Positions 19,279-30,700 of a stretch of 64,000 nucleotides of DNA are shown piece by piece (positions within the stretch are counted from its first letter, which is position 1; each line of letters opens with the position of its first letter). Below the pieces are notes generated by a model. The model worked only from the letters and a program-made list of their open reading frames with translations, did no database searches and was not told the DNA's origin. The position numbers were made by a program, and so were the translations under genes. Source of the stretch: Euptelea pleiosperma (lineage: Eukaryota > Streptophyta > Magnoliopsida > Ranunculales > Eupteleaceae); assembly GCA_035048495.1 (NCBI GenBank), contig CM068553.1, positions 24,863,190 to 24,927,189 on the forward strand, given 5' to 3'.

Positions 19279-22200
19279 ATGAAGTTCAAAATATTATCGT
19301 GGAATATAAGGGGTCTGGGAAATAGAGATAGAAGAATGGTCGTCAAAAGTCTGATTAAGAGGTGGGGAGCTCAGGTGATAATGCTTCGGGAGACAAAATT
19401 GGAAAAGGTGGACGGGGGTGTCATTAAGGAGATCTGTGGGCATGGGGACTTTGGGTGGCATGAATTACCAGCTATCGGAACTGCAAGGGGAATCATTATC
19501 ATATGGGACAGGAGGGTCCTTGAGGTGGACGACTATCTAATAGGAGCTTTCTCAGTTTCCATTAGATGCAGAGGTTGGGAGGATCAGTTGTGGTGGATTC
19601 TGACGGGGGTTTATGGCCCCTCGGACAGTAGAGGCAGACGTCAGTTTTGGGAAGAGATGGAAGACATAGCAGGTCTTTGGGATGATCCATGGTGCATTGG
19701 AGGAGACTTCAACGTTGTTCGCTTTCCTCATGAGAAGAATGTCGGAGGGAGGTTAACTAGGAGCATGATAGATTTTGGGGAGTTTATAAATAGGTAGGCC
19801 CTCATGGATCTTCCCTTGGGAGGAGCAAAATATACTTGGTCTAATAACCAAGCCAGGCCGACCTTATGTAAGTTGGATAGGTTCCTGGTCTCCCATAGTT
19901 GGGAAGACCACTTCCATGAGGCTTTTTTGGTGGCGATCCCTAAACCGGCCTCAGACCATACTCCTCTGCTGTTAGGGTGTGGGGGTTTCAAATCGAGACC
20001 ATCTCCTTTCCGTTTCGAAAATATGTGGCTGCATGATCCACATTTTAAGGCTAAAGTGGAGGATTGGTGGAGTTCCTTCTCTTTCGATGGAAAGGAGGGG
20101 GTGGTCTTTAGACGAAAGCTCAAGGCGCTTAAAGAAAGGATCAAAGCATGGAATCGGGAGACATTTGAACGTGTCGATCAGAAAAAGGGCTTGGTCTTAG
20201 ATAAGATTGCTATGTTGGACAAGAAGGAGGAAGATGGCAATCTATCGTTGGACGAACAGTTGGAGAGAACAAATTTGAAGGGTGAATACCAAAGTTTGGT
20301 GAAGATGGAGGAGATAAGCTGGAAACAAAAATCCAGAATCCAGAATCAGGTGGCTCAAGGAGGGAGACCAGAATACGAAGTTTTTCCATAAGGTTGCAAA
20401 TGCTAATAAAGGAGGAACCATATCCCTCGCATCAGAATTAAGGGAGTCATGAAGGATGACGAAGCAAGTATAAGACAGGGGGCGGTGGAATTCTACTCAG
20501 AGATGTACACAGAGCCGATGTCCTATAGACCATCCCTAGAAGCTCTCCACTTTGATTAGATCAGCGTGGAAGATAGGGAGAGGCTGGAGAGATCTATTCT
20601 GGAGGAGGAAGTGATGAATGCTCTATCCACCTTGGCCAATGACAAGGCTCCAGGCCCAGATGGCTTCTCCATAGCTTTTTACAAGCACTGCTGGGATATC
20701 ATTGCAGCGGATTTTATGAAGGTGGTGGGAGAATTCCAAGAAGAAGGTTTCCTAGACTTCCCATCAAATAGTACTTTCATAGCCTTGATTCCGAAGACCA
20801 TGGGGGCGGAGGACATCTTGGATTATAGGCCCATCAGTTTGGTGGGAAGTGTCTACAAAATTATAGCAAAAGTGCTGGCCTTAAGATTTAGAGAGGTTCT
20901 ATCCTCGGTCATATCGGCCAACCAAGGAGCTTTTGTCAAAGGAAGACAGATTCTTGATGGAGTCCTCATTGCCAACGAATGTATTGACTCGAGAACCAAG
21001 TCTGGCAATGTCGGTCTCGTCTGCAAGATCGACATGGAGAAGGCCTACGATCATGTCAACTGGGCTTTCTTGAATTACTTATTGGGCAGAATGGGATTCG
21101 GGGGCAAGTGGAGGAAGTGGATACGGAGATGCATTTCTTCAGCCTCCTTTTCTATCATCGTCAATGGCTCCCCGGCGGGTTACTTTAAAAGCTCTAGAGG
21201 ATTGCGACAAGGCGATCCCCTCTCCCCATTTTTATTCATCGTGGTGACGGAAGCCCTAAGTAGACTGATATCTAGAGCTGCGACCTTGGGAGAGCTAGTT
21301 GGCTTTAGAACAGCGCTCGGACTTCCTTATATTTCCCACCTTCAGTTCGCCGATGACATTCTTATCTTTCTGGATCCGACGCTGGCTCAATTGAAATTTC
21401 TCAAGGAGTCCTAGGTTGTTTTGAAGCTGTTTTAGGTCTTTGGGTGAATCTGTCCAAGAGCAAACTGTTTCCCATTGGAGAGGTCAGGAATATGGAGGGT
21501 ATGGCAAACATTCTTAGCTGCGGCATTGACAAATTCCCTTCTACTTACTTGGGTTTGCCTCTTGGGGCTGCTTATAGATCCAAGGCACTTTGGAGGCCTG
21601 TCATTGAAAGCTTTGGGAGGAGATTAGCTACGTGTAAATCCAAATACCTATCAAAAGGGGGTAGATTGGTGCTAATAAAAAGTACTCTCTCAAGCCTAAC
21701 TATCTACTATATGTCTCTCTTCCTGATCCCGAGAAGTGTGTTACTCATTGTGGATAAGATCATGAGAGATTTCTTGTGGAAAGGATGTTCTCCGGATCAC
21801 AAATTTCACTTAGTGAGATGGGATAAGGTGTGTTAGGCCAAAGACACAGGGGGTTTGGGAATAAAGCACCTCAAACACATGAACCTGGCCCTCTTGGGTA
21901 AGTGGTTATGGAGATTTGGGATGGAGGACACTAGTTTTTGGAGAAGAGTTGTGGCTGGCAAGTATGGAGTCTCTTCACATGGCTGGAACAGTCGGGAGAC
22001 TAGAAACCTGTACGGTTGTAGTGTGTGGAGGGGGATTCTTAAGGTGTCCAAATCCTTTGTCAAGGGGGTTCGTTTTGAGGTTGGAGCCGGCAATAGAATC
22101 ATGTTCTGGGAGGATGTCTGGAATGGGGACAAACCCTTTAAGGAAGACTACCCGGAGCTCTACTCTATTTCAGAGAAGAAAATGGGATCTATCCAAGATT

Positions 22201-22913
22201 TCTTCTAGAGTGAAGGGGAGTCGGTTGGGTGGAATCTGGGCTGTAGAAGGAATCTTAATGATTGGGAGATTGATCCTTTATCCAGCCTATTAATGAGACT
22301 GCAGGATACACGCCTTAGACCTGAGGTGGAGGACAGGAGAGTATGGATCTGGCACAAAGGGGGTTCTTTTTCGGTGAGCTCTTTGTATGGAGCGATGCAA
22401 GGCAATGAGGAAGCGCCCTTTCCAGTTACCATGGTGTGGAAATCCAAGGTCCCAACTAAAGCTGCTTTCTTTGCCTGGGAAGCGTCTCTAGATAAAATCT
22501 TCACGGTGGATCATCTGATGGCTAGAGGGATCACCATGGTCAATTATTGTTGGATGTGTAGGTCTGATGGGGAATTTGTGGATCACCTCTTGTTGCACTG
22601 CGAGCTGGCTACGGGCATTTGGAGTTATTTTTGGAGAGAATTCGGGGTAAGTTGGGTCATGCCAGCATCCCTGAAGTCTCTTCTTTTTAGTTGGATCACT
22701 AAAGTTTTCTCAGCCAGAGGAAATGTTTTATGGAGAATGGCCCCCTTAGCGATTATTTGGAGCATTTGGAGGGAGAGGAACCAGAGAGCTTTTGAAGGGA
22801 AGCAAATGGATGTGCATTCTATCATTCTAAACATTAAGGGCCTGATGTTCATGTGGTCTAAAGCCTTCTCGGAGTGCAAGGGTTTGTTTTTTGAAGATTT
22901 TGTATTCCGCTAG
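19279..22913 (+). pseudogene. LINE2 ORF2: endonuclease, reverse transcriptase, zf-RVT
   Basis: The start at 19279 gives 'MKFKILSWNIRGLGNRDRR', the classic AP-endonuclease start with the metal-site Asn. The reading continues with 'LRETKLEKVDG', 'TGVYGPSDS', '[14 protein letters not shown]' and 'ASDHTPLLL' (catalytic His). The RT part contains '[16 protein letters not shown]', '[19 protein letters not shown]', '[20 protein letters not shown]', '[14 protein letters not shown]', '[15 protein letters not shown]' and '[11 protein letters not shown]' at about 21340. The C-terminus has '[20 protein letters not shown]' and '[18 protein letters not shown]'. In-frame stops (about 19795, 20557, 21834, 22206) and frameshifts (about 20345 and 21410) inactivate it. 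Confidence 0.92.
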
Positions 22914-23098
22914 GATTCTATTTGTACTCGGGAAGGAAGTTAATCGGGTTTATGTTTGTTTGTTTTGCTTGTTTTTGCTTGCTCCGCCTTTGCCTAGAGT
23001 AGGTCATCTCGACCTACAGGCTTTAGGCTGCTTTGTTCCCTTTGCTTTTGGCCTTTCTTTTCAGGCCCTTGATAAAGTTTACTTATCAAAAAAAAAAA

Positions 23099-23450
23099 GA
23101 AAGGAACAATTGCATTTTGAAGGAAACGTTGGGTCATTAGATTCAATCATCTTGAAGATTAAGACTATGATCTATCCGTGGTCTTCCATCCTCTAAGAAT
23201 TCAACGGTCTGCGTTTTGAGGGTTTTTTATTTTATTTTTATTTTTATTTAGATGGATGAGATTGCATACGAGTTTTGTTAGCTCTGTTGGGTCTTGATGT
23301 GTTTCTTTTGGTTGCCAGTAAGGGTTTTCCTCACTACCCTTTATTTTTTTCTTGTTTTCTTGTGTACTATGTTTTTTTCCGCTTTGTTTTCTGTGAGTGC
23401 ATAAAATTGCCATTCAATATCAGTCATACACGTGTTACAGCCAAACAATA
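23099..23450 (+). pseudogene. LINE1 ORF2 3' end and UTR
   Basis: The reading continues from 16671 across LINE2. The 'KERNN' motif before the insertion is followed after it by a degraded 'SLDSIILKIKTMIYPWSS', the counterpart of '[14 protein letters not shown]' at the C-terminus of LINE2. A T-rich UTR-like stretch follows. The end of the LINE is not clear. Confidence 0.65.
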
Positions 23451-24165
23451 TTGCATAGCCTATTGACTAGATGCCGACTTGAAACTTTGCTGAAAAAGCT
23501 TAGCGAGACCTCAAGGCACGAAGATTGCTGACCTGACTTGACTGTTTCTACTAAGACAGACCGGATTTAACTTAAATAGATCAGACTTGACTTAAGACTA
23601 ACCAGTCTTTGTTAGCTGAGTTGCCGAGATGAGCTATAACTTAACAACTGAAGCCTAACTAGTTGCCGAGATGAATTAAGACGGGCAGTTCAGCCTTCAT
23701 CATTCACAACTGACTAGCCGAGATGACTAGCCAAGATGAAGTTCGACAGCCAGCTGCGAAGTCAATTAGGGAGCAAGATCTGCGGCAGACAATCCAGAAA
23801 TAACTATGGAGCTAGGAGCTCATTACATCTGAAGATCATGGAGCATGATACGCCATCAAGTCAACATGACTTAAGATGATAAGCATCATCTCACAACCAT
23901 GGCGAGAGCAACTTTGTATCTTTGTAGACCTCTAAACATATTAGGTCTCCATTGCTATAATCTCTATAAGGATGATCTCCCATGACTTGTAGAAGGTGAT
24001 GTGGGAGGACAATTTGAGAGGAGATACTTCTATCACACTACACCTATAGTGGGTTGCACCTATAGTGGTGCACGAATCCCGAGGAGTCAATATCATACCT
24101 TGATTTTTGCTCCCCCACTTTCATTTTAATACAATTTCAATCCACCTATCAAAACAAGAAAAAAG
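23451..24165. other. Unassigned 0.7 kb block between LINE1 and the LTR of A
   Basis: The block is rich in 'CCGAGATGA' words and 'GACTTGACTTAAG'-type repeats. It ends with an AT-rich 'CACTTTCATTTTAATAC' and an A-rich 'AACAAGAAAAAAG' just before the LTR resumes. No ORF is supported. It may be a solo LTR inserted in the LINE1 3' UTR, or the UTR itself. Confidence 0.4.
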
Positions 24166-24399
24166 TTTCCTTGAACAACACCTGCTAAAACCTATTTAGA
24201 ACACTTTTAGGAAGTAAATAAAAAACAACATCAGCAATTCATAATAAATAAGATATGGAAACTTGTGCATCAGTCCATAATGTTTGACCCCGCAGTTGAT
24301 GTTATCAGATGGTTATGATCATGCTGGATTTATACAATTCTTCTCTTTCTTGTTCGACCTCTTTTTTGAGGCATGTTGGCCCACTTTAAAGACTGCTTG
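24166..24399 (-). repeat. 5' LTR of element A, distal segment
   Basis: This continues the LTR interrupted at 4030. 'ACACCTGCTAAAACCTATT', 'TGATGTTATCAGATGGTTATGATCATGCT' (split alignment) and 'GAGGCATGTTGGCCCACTTTA' match 428-640 in order. To its right lies ordinary intron leading into the UGLYAH exon at 24624, so this is the outer right edge of element A. Confidence 0.6.
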
Positions 24400-24623
24400 A
24401 ACTTTCCCGTATGGAATACATGTCGCATTTATGTAACTGAAACTAAGTGCAAGTTGCTTTCCTTGTCGCTTCCCTAATACTGCCGTATCATTATGACCAA
24501 CCTAATTTGTTTATGAATATTTCAGAACTTATCACTGATGAGTATCTCATTAGTCAGGTCTGCTATTTGGTCACCATGCTATATATCTGTTATTCAAGTG
24601 CCAATTTTTTTCCTCTTGATCAG
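24400..24623 (+). other. UGLYAH intron sequence before the first visible exon
   Basis: Ordinary AT-rich intron between the right edge of element A and the exon acceptor at 24621-24623. It ends in a pyrimidine-rich tract TTTTTTTCCTCTTGATCAG. No gene or repeat is seen. Confidence 0.6.
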
Positions 24624-24705
24624 GTATGTCAACCTGCAGAATCATATCCCTGAGCAGATTGTTGGTTCAACAGACATGCAGCCACTTCTTGAAACTCCTG
24701 GGGAG
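24624..24705 (+). CDS. UGLYAH: UGLYAH exon a
   Basis: Begins in phase 2 (the last base of an Arg codon) after CAG and ends GGGGAG before GTAAG. It encodes '[19 protein letters not shown]' and 'PLLETPGE', the linker before the second cupin domain. Confidence 0.93.
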
Positions 24706-27700
24706 GTAAGTTGTGGAATATTGTTATGTTCCTCTAACTCTTTAAAGAAATTTCTTCTTTTCATTTTTTTCATGTGGTCATAAACTTCGTTCTGGATTAT
24801 TTCTTGGCCAGGCAATTTCTCCAGAGATATTTTCTTTTGTTTTCTTGGTTTCTTTTCTGTTCTGGGGAAAGAATGAAAAAAAAAGAAACATATGAAGAAG
24901 TTAGAAAATTTATATATGTACATTATTTAATTATATACATGGAATTTTGTGTTCTTTTCTTGAGAAAGAAGTATTCATCTGAAGGTGCTCGTGGAGGTGA
25001 AGGCCTTTGAATTCTCCCTGATTAGCAAAGGTGGGTGCTCTTTGATCCGCATAAGGGAAGAAGGTAGAAGGTGGGTAGAAGAGGCAGATGTTCCAGTTGA
25101 GCTCGGGTTTTGGCTGGTGACCCTGCTCAAGGAGGCTATTAAGGCAGAGTTGTCGAAGTTTATTGGAGGAAGATGGTGGTGAAAAGCAGGACCTTTATAG
25201 CTGAAGGGAGGAGGAATGGGAGAGGTAAATTTATACATCTGGTAGAGTTCACGGCCATAGGCAGGAACCTAGTCTTCTGCTTCCCAGAGGGAGCTAAAGG
25301 TGCGGCTGGACGACGGTGTCGGACTGTCTCTCTCATATCTTCCAGTACCCTGTTGCTTGGCCGGAGATCCAGATGGCATCTTTTCTAGAGGGGAAAAGAG
25401 GGAGGAGACAGATTGTTACCGCGAAGAAGCCTATCCAGAATCCTTTACCTAACAACACAACCACCGTCGGTAGCGATAGAAGGATGGATGAGAGGTGGTC
25501 AAAGGCAGTTATTTGCGAGTCATCAGCAAGAGAAACAAATTGGGAAGATATCGCGGTCGCGTTAACTTGGATCTCTGGAGTAACGGACCTCTTTTTCCTC
25601 ATCCCCTGTGGAGATAAGAGCAGACTTCTCTTTGTGGAAGATCCGGTTACCTTATCTTTTCTGTGCGACCTGGTGTCAATCAGGGTGGGCGACAATATCA
25701 TTTACCTAAGTAAGTGGTGGCCCTCATTTAATTCCATTCCCTCGTATTGGGTGTCTTCTCCGGTTTGGATCTCTGCCCAGGGGCTGCCCTTTCATCAATG
25801 GAATAAACAGAGGTTTGAATATATCGGAGGGAGGCTGGGAGGTCTGGTGGAGGTAGACATCGCTTCTTCTGAAGGTACCGACTACAGAGCTCTCCAGTTG
25901 AAGGTGGGAAGCAAGGTGAAGGATATTCCGAGGATCCTTGTAGTCGACGACGGCGAGACCTCTTATACAGTTAGTCTCCTCCTTGACTGGGATATGCCTA
26001 TCGCTCGACCGTAGTTTAGAGAAAAGGGGAGCTATCTGGATCTGCAAGGAGATAGGAGCTCCGGTAGTAGTAGGGAGGTCGGGGGAGGCGGAAGAGGCAG
26101 ATCGCCGTCGAGAGCGGAGGAGCTCCACTATAGAGAACCATCGGAGAGAAAAGCCCGTACGGCCTAGAGCTGGAGTCGCAGGGGTGATAGAGGCAGTACC
26201 AATAGAGGGTAGCCAGAGGGCTATTAGTAGCAGAAAAAGGATAGATGGCAGGGGGGAGCCATCGTATTTGAGTTTTAAAACTCAAAATGGGTTTAGGGTC
26301 ACCGACAAAACGAGCGGGAGCAATCCCCAACTATACACGTGGAGGGACCATCCGATGGCTCATAAAGCTAGTTTTAAGGGGAAAGATAATGTGGGCCCTC
26401 ACCGCTTTAAAATTCGAGCGGTCCAGGTAAGAGCGAATGGGAAAAGCTTTAAGAAGCGGGCCAATCGAACCAGGTCGTCGGGTTGTATGCAGTCCAACTA
26501 GTCTTATAAGGAGAAATTCACGAAACCAGCTGCTCCGTCGTATACCATCCCTCTTGTGAACAAAGTTTCGTCAGACACCTACTCCCTATGCATTTTACCG
26601 GAGAGTCAAGAAGGAAGCCAACCAATTCTTCGGATAGGTTCGTGACGAAGGCCAAATCCAAAGGTAAGATTCCTGCTTCAGATCCTTCTCTTCCCTCTCC
26701 ATCCTCTCTGGGTTTCTCTTCGTTTTCGCTTGCTCATTTCGAGAGCAGTTTGCGATTCGGGATTTGGGAGAAAGGGTCTTGCAGTGCTCTTAATTCGGAG
26801 ATGAGTGGGGAGAGATCAGGAAGCGGTAACGAGGGAAGTCCGGTAAATCGCAATCAGACCGTCATGGAGTGTACCAGAAATTCGAGCACGGGGGTTACTG
26901 TGTTGATACCAGGGGCTCCCATTCAAGGGGATAGAAATCCAGAAGTATCATCGTCAGATAGCTTATCTGAGACGAGCACTAATCAGGTCAGCCCTGTCGG
27001 CAGACATGAGGGCTTACGGTTATTGCTTAACAAGATTGGTAATAACGTGATCACTAGACCCATCGCCTCGAGTAACCCTGTGGAACTCGATCTCAATTCC
27101 TGGTTTAACCGTAACATTCTTCAATTGGGGGAATCCGTGGGTTTATCTTTCAAAGGGCACGAAGAAGAGGTCGAAAGGCTATTGCTATCCATCATGGGGG
27201 TTACCAAGGAGGCGGACAGACCACTAAATCAATAGGGTTTAGGCCATAAGGGCATGAATCCAAGTCGTCATTCAGATAAGCTTCTGCTGCTAGAAGAATG
27301 CCACAGTTCTATCCTAGCAGAGGAGTCTGAAGTGGGGAATGGGAAGGGAGGAGAAGACTCGGCAAAGGCCAAGTTAGGGAAAGACGGTTCAGCGGGAAGG
27401 GATGATCCCCTCTCCCCGGTGAAGTCTAACAAAGTGCCTAGAGAGATCAAACGCCTGGGGTGACCCTTCAATTCTGGAGAACCACTAGTGTACAGTAGTC
27501 GACGTAGTGGGAGGAAGCAAAAAGTTATCAAATGAAGCTAAACATTATGTCATGGAATGTTAGGGGGCTGGGGAATAGAGAAAGAAGAATTGTAACCAGA
27601 AGTCTGTTCAAAAGATGGGGGGTGAAGGTTATAATTATCCAAGAATCGAAGTTGGACAAGGTGGAGGAGAACGATATTAAGGATATCTGCGGTATGTGGA

Positions 27701-30700
27701 ATTTCGGGTGGCAGCCTCAGCCAGCTATTGGTACCTCTGGAGGCATTATTATTGTTTGGGATAGAGATTGTCTCGAGGTGGAAGAAGCCCTTATCGGAGT
27801 TTTTTCGATCTCTATCTGATGTAGATGCGTGGGAGAGCAATTATGGTGGATTCTTACGGGAGTTTATGGCCCTTCGAACAGTAGTAGTAGAGATCAATTT
27901 TGGGAGGAGTTGGAGGACATAGCAGGCTTCTGGGAGGATCCGTGGTGCATAGGTGGAGACTTTAACGTCGTCAGGTACCCGCATGAAAAGAATGGGGGAG
28001 GGAGGCTTACCAAAAGCATGAGAGATTTTGGGGATTTTATCAATAGGAACGCCCTCATGGAGCTTCCTATGGGAGGAGCCAGATACACGTGGACCAATAA
28101 TCAAGTTTGCCCCACTCTTTGTAAATTGGATAGGTTCCTGGTGTCTCCTAATTGGGAAGATCACTTCCAAGAGGTTTCGCTGATCACAATCCTGAGACCG
28201 GCGTCGGATCACACTCCCTTGTTGCTAGGGTGTGGGAGTTTCAGATCGAGACCGGCTCATTTTCGGTTTGAAAATATGTGGTTGAACAATCCCCAATTCA
28301 AGGCCAAGGTGGGAGAGTGGTGGTCCTCCTTCTCCTATGAAGGGAAGGCGGGGAAATCTTTCAGGTGCAAACTCAAGGCGCTGAAAGAAAAAATCAAGTC
28401 TTGGAATCGGGAGGTGTTTGGTAGAGTGGACCACAAGATTGGCTTAGTGCTCGAGAAGATTGCTTTGATTGATAAGAGAGAGGAAGACACCAATCTTTCG
28501 TTGGAAGAGTAGATGGAGAGAACGAATTTGAAGGGGGAGTATCAACACTTGGTGAAGATGGAAGAGATCAGTTGGAAACAGAAGTCCAGGGTCAGGTGGC
28601 TTAAGGAGGGGGACCACAATACTAAGTTCTTTCATAAGGTGACCAATGCCAACAGGAGGAATTTCATCTCCCACCTTAGGATTAAGGGGGACATCAAGGA
28701 GGAAGCAGACAGCATCAGACAGGGTGTGGTTGATTTCTACTCCGATATGTACACAGAGCCGGCTACCTTCAGGCCCCTCTTGGATGGCCTTCAATTTGAC
28801 CAGATTAGTATGGAGGATAGGGATCGGTTGGAGAGACAAATTTCGGAGGAAGAGGTGGTGCATGTTCTTTCCATTTTGGCCAACGACAAGGCTCTTGGGC
28901 CAGATGGTTTCACCATAGCCTTTTATAAGCAATGTTGGGAGATCATCGGGGCTGATTTCATGAAGATGGTAAAGGAATTTCAGGAAGAAGGTTTTTTGGA
29001 CTTCCCCTCTAATAGCACTTTTATTGCCATGATTCCTAAGGTCACAGGAGTTGAGGATATCTCGGAGTACCATCCCATTAGTTTGGTCGGCAGCGCCTAT
29101 AAAATCTTATCAAAGGTACTCGCTTTGAGACTTAGAGAGGTCCTTCCTTTGTGATTTTGCCTAACCAGGGGGCGTTTGTGAGAGGGCGTTAAATTCTTGA
29201 TGGAGTGCTAATCGCTAATGAACGCATCGATTCTAGAATCAAGGCGGGTCAACCCAGGATATTTTGTAAGATTGATATGGAGAAGGCGTATGATCACGTC
29301 AATTGGGGCTTTCTTGATTACCTTCTTGGCAGAATGGGTTTTGGGACCCGTTGGAGAAAGTGGATTTCGAAGTGTATTTCGTCAGCTTCATTCTTGGTCC
29401 TGATTAATGGTTCTCCAGCGGGCTATTTCAAGAGCTCAGGGGGGCTGCGCCAAGGGGATCCTCTATCCCGTTTTTGTTCATAGTGGTTGCGGAGGCTTTA
29501 GGGCGGATGATCACTAAAGCTGTCTCCTTAAGAGAGATGGAGGGGTTTGAAGTAGCCACGGGAACTCCCACCATATCCCACCTTCAGTTTGCCGACGATC
29601 CTCATTTTCCTTGCTCCTGAATTATCGCAGTTGAGATTCCTCAAAGGTACCCTTTCTTGTTTTGAGGCGGTGTCGAGTTTTCGGGTGAATCTTAATAAAA
29701 GTAAATTGTTTGGTGTGGGAGAGGTCGAAGACTTGGAGGGTTTGGCCAACATTCTGAACTGTACCATTGATGAATTCTCGACCACTTATTTAGGCCTTCC
29801 CTTGGGGGCAGCATACAGGTCTAAGGAGCTTTGGAGGCCGGTTATTGATAGCTTTAGCAGAAGACTTGCTAGTTGGAAGGCCAGATACTTATCCAAAGGG
29901 GGCAGATTAGTGCTGATCAATAGTTCTCTCTCGAGTTTACCCATCTACTATATGTCCCTATTCATGATGCTGAATAGTGTATTTCTCACCTTGGATAAGA
30001 TCATGAGAGATTTCTTGTGGGATGGAAGCTCAGATAATCACAAGATTCATTTGGTTAGGTGGGACAGGGTGTATAAACCTAAGGGCATTGGTGGTCTAGG
30101 GATCAAACATCTCAAGTCCATGAACTTTGCTCTCTTGTGTAAGTGGTTATGGTGATTTGGGGAGGAGACAACCAGCTTGTCGAGGATTGTCATGGCGGGC
30201 AAATACGGTCTCTCTTCTTATGGGTGGAAAAGTCTCCAAGTCAGAAACCCCTATGGTTGTAGTGTGTGGAGAGGTATCCTGAAGGTGTCCAAGGATTTTG
30301 ATAAAGGGGTCCGGTACGAGGTAGGGGCAGGGGATAGAATCAGTTTCTGGGAAGACACCTGGTGTGGAGATAAGCCGCTGAAGGAAGATTACCCAGAGTT
30401 GTATTCTATATTGGAGAAGAAAGGAGGATCGATTCTTGCTTGCTACAGATATGAAGGGGAGATAGGAGGGTGGAATTTGGGCTTTAGAAGGAACTTGAAT
30501 GATTGGGAGATTGATCCGTTTTCTAGTCTTATATCGAGACTGCAGGATGTTATCCTTAGGCCGTCGGTGCAGGATAGAAGAGTGTGGTCCTGGAGTAAAG
30601 GGAAGTCTTTTACGGTGAAATCCTTTTATGTGGAACTTCATAGATCTGAAGGAGCTACCTTTCCAGTGTCCTCGGTTTGGAAAGCCAAGAGTCCCTCTAA

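Larger units (their letters stand above)
16672..23098 (+). mobile_element. LINE2: near full-length L1-type LINE, TSD of 16 bp
   Basis: Flanked by GAAAGGAACAATTGCA at 16656-16671 and 23099-23114, with a poly(A) tail at about 23088-23098 after 'CTTATC'. It contains ORF1 (RNA-binding, DUF4283-like) followed by ORF2 (endonuclease, RT, C-terminal zf-RVT), all on the + strand. Multiple nonsense and frameshift mutations are present, but both ORFs are easily followed. It is inserted into LINE1 in the same orientation and is closely related to LINE3 (24977-31317). Confidence 0.92.
4038..24165 (+). mobile_element. LINE1: 5'-truncated L1-type LINE, split by three insertions
   Basis: ORF2 pieces of one plant L1-type LINE occur in order at 4038-4469, 13098-13229, 14965-16671 and 23099-about 23450. 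Each gap is an insertion with its own TSD, and the reading continues across each one. The 5' end is truncated within the RT N-terminal region. The 3' boundary is uncertain: 23451-24165 is not recognisable LINE sequence, although an A-rich stretch lies just before the LTR resumes at 24166. Reverse-transcriptase residues are damaged, so it is inactive. Confidence 0.75.
200..24399 (-). mobile_element. Gypsy-like LTR element A (host of the 5' nest)
   Basis: Two diverged direct copies of one LTR bound this insertion. The left copy is at about 200-620. The right copy is split into about 3770-4030 and 24166-24399. Shared blocks include 'ATAGGCTGCAAAAC', 'AATAAGCTTCC', 'CACCTGCTAAAACCTATT' and 'GAGGCATGTTGGCCCACTTTA'. 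A degenerate PBS-like stretch and a gag-like N-terminus sit just left of the right LTR, and an integrase-end-like reading sits just right of the left LTR, so the element runs on the minus strand. Most of pol is missing and is replaced by a Copia relic and a MITE. A LINE and its own passengers split the right LTR, moving its two parts 20 kb apart. The exact termini and TSD were not resolved. Confidence 0.65.

Noticed and set aside
1..23000. Upstream exons of UGLYAH in the first part of the window
   Set aside because: I looked for the N-terminal cupin reading before 24624 and saw only transposon sequence. A proper tBLASTn is needed to exclude a small exon.
24447..24653. ORF just upstream of UGLYAH exon a as a possible preceding exon
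   Set aside because: Its peptide does not match the UGLYAH family before the exon. The acceptor at 24621-24623 and the family reading start exactly at 24624.
28444..29073. 209-codon minus-strand ORF
   Set aside because: It is an antisense shadow of LINE3 ORF2, whose + strand reading has clear RT motifs.
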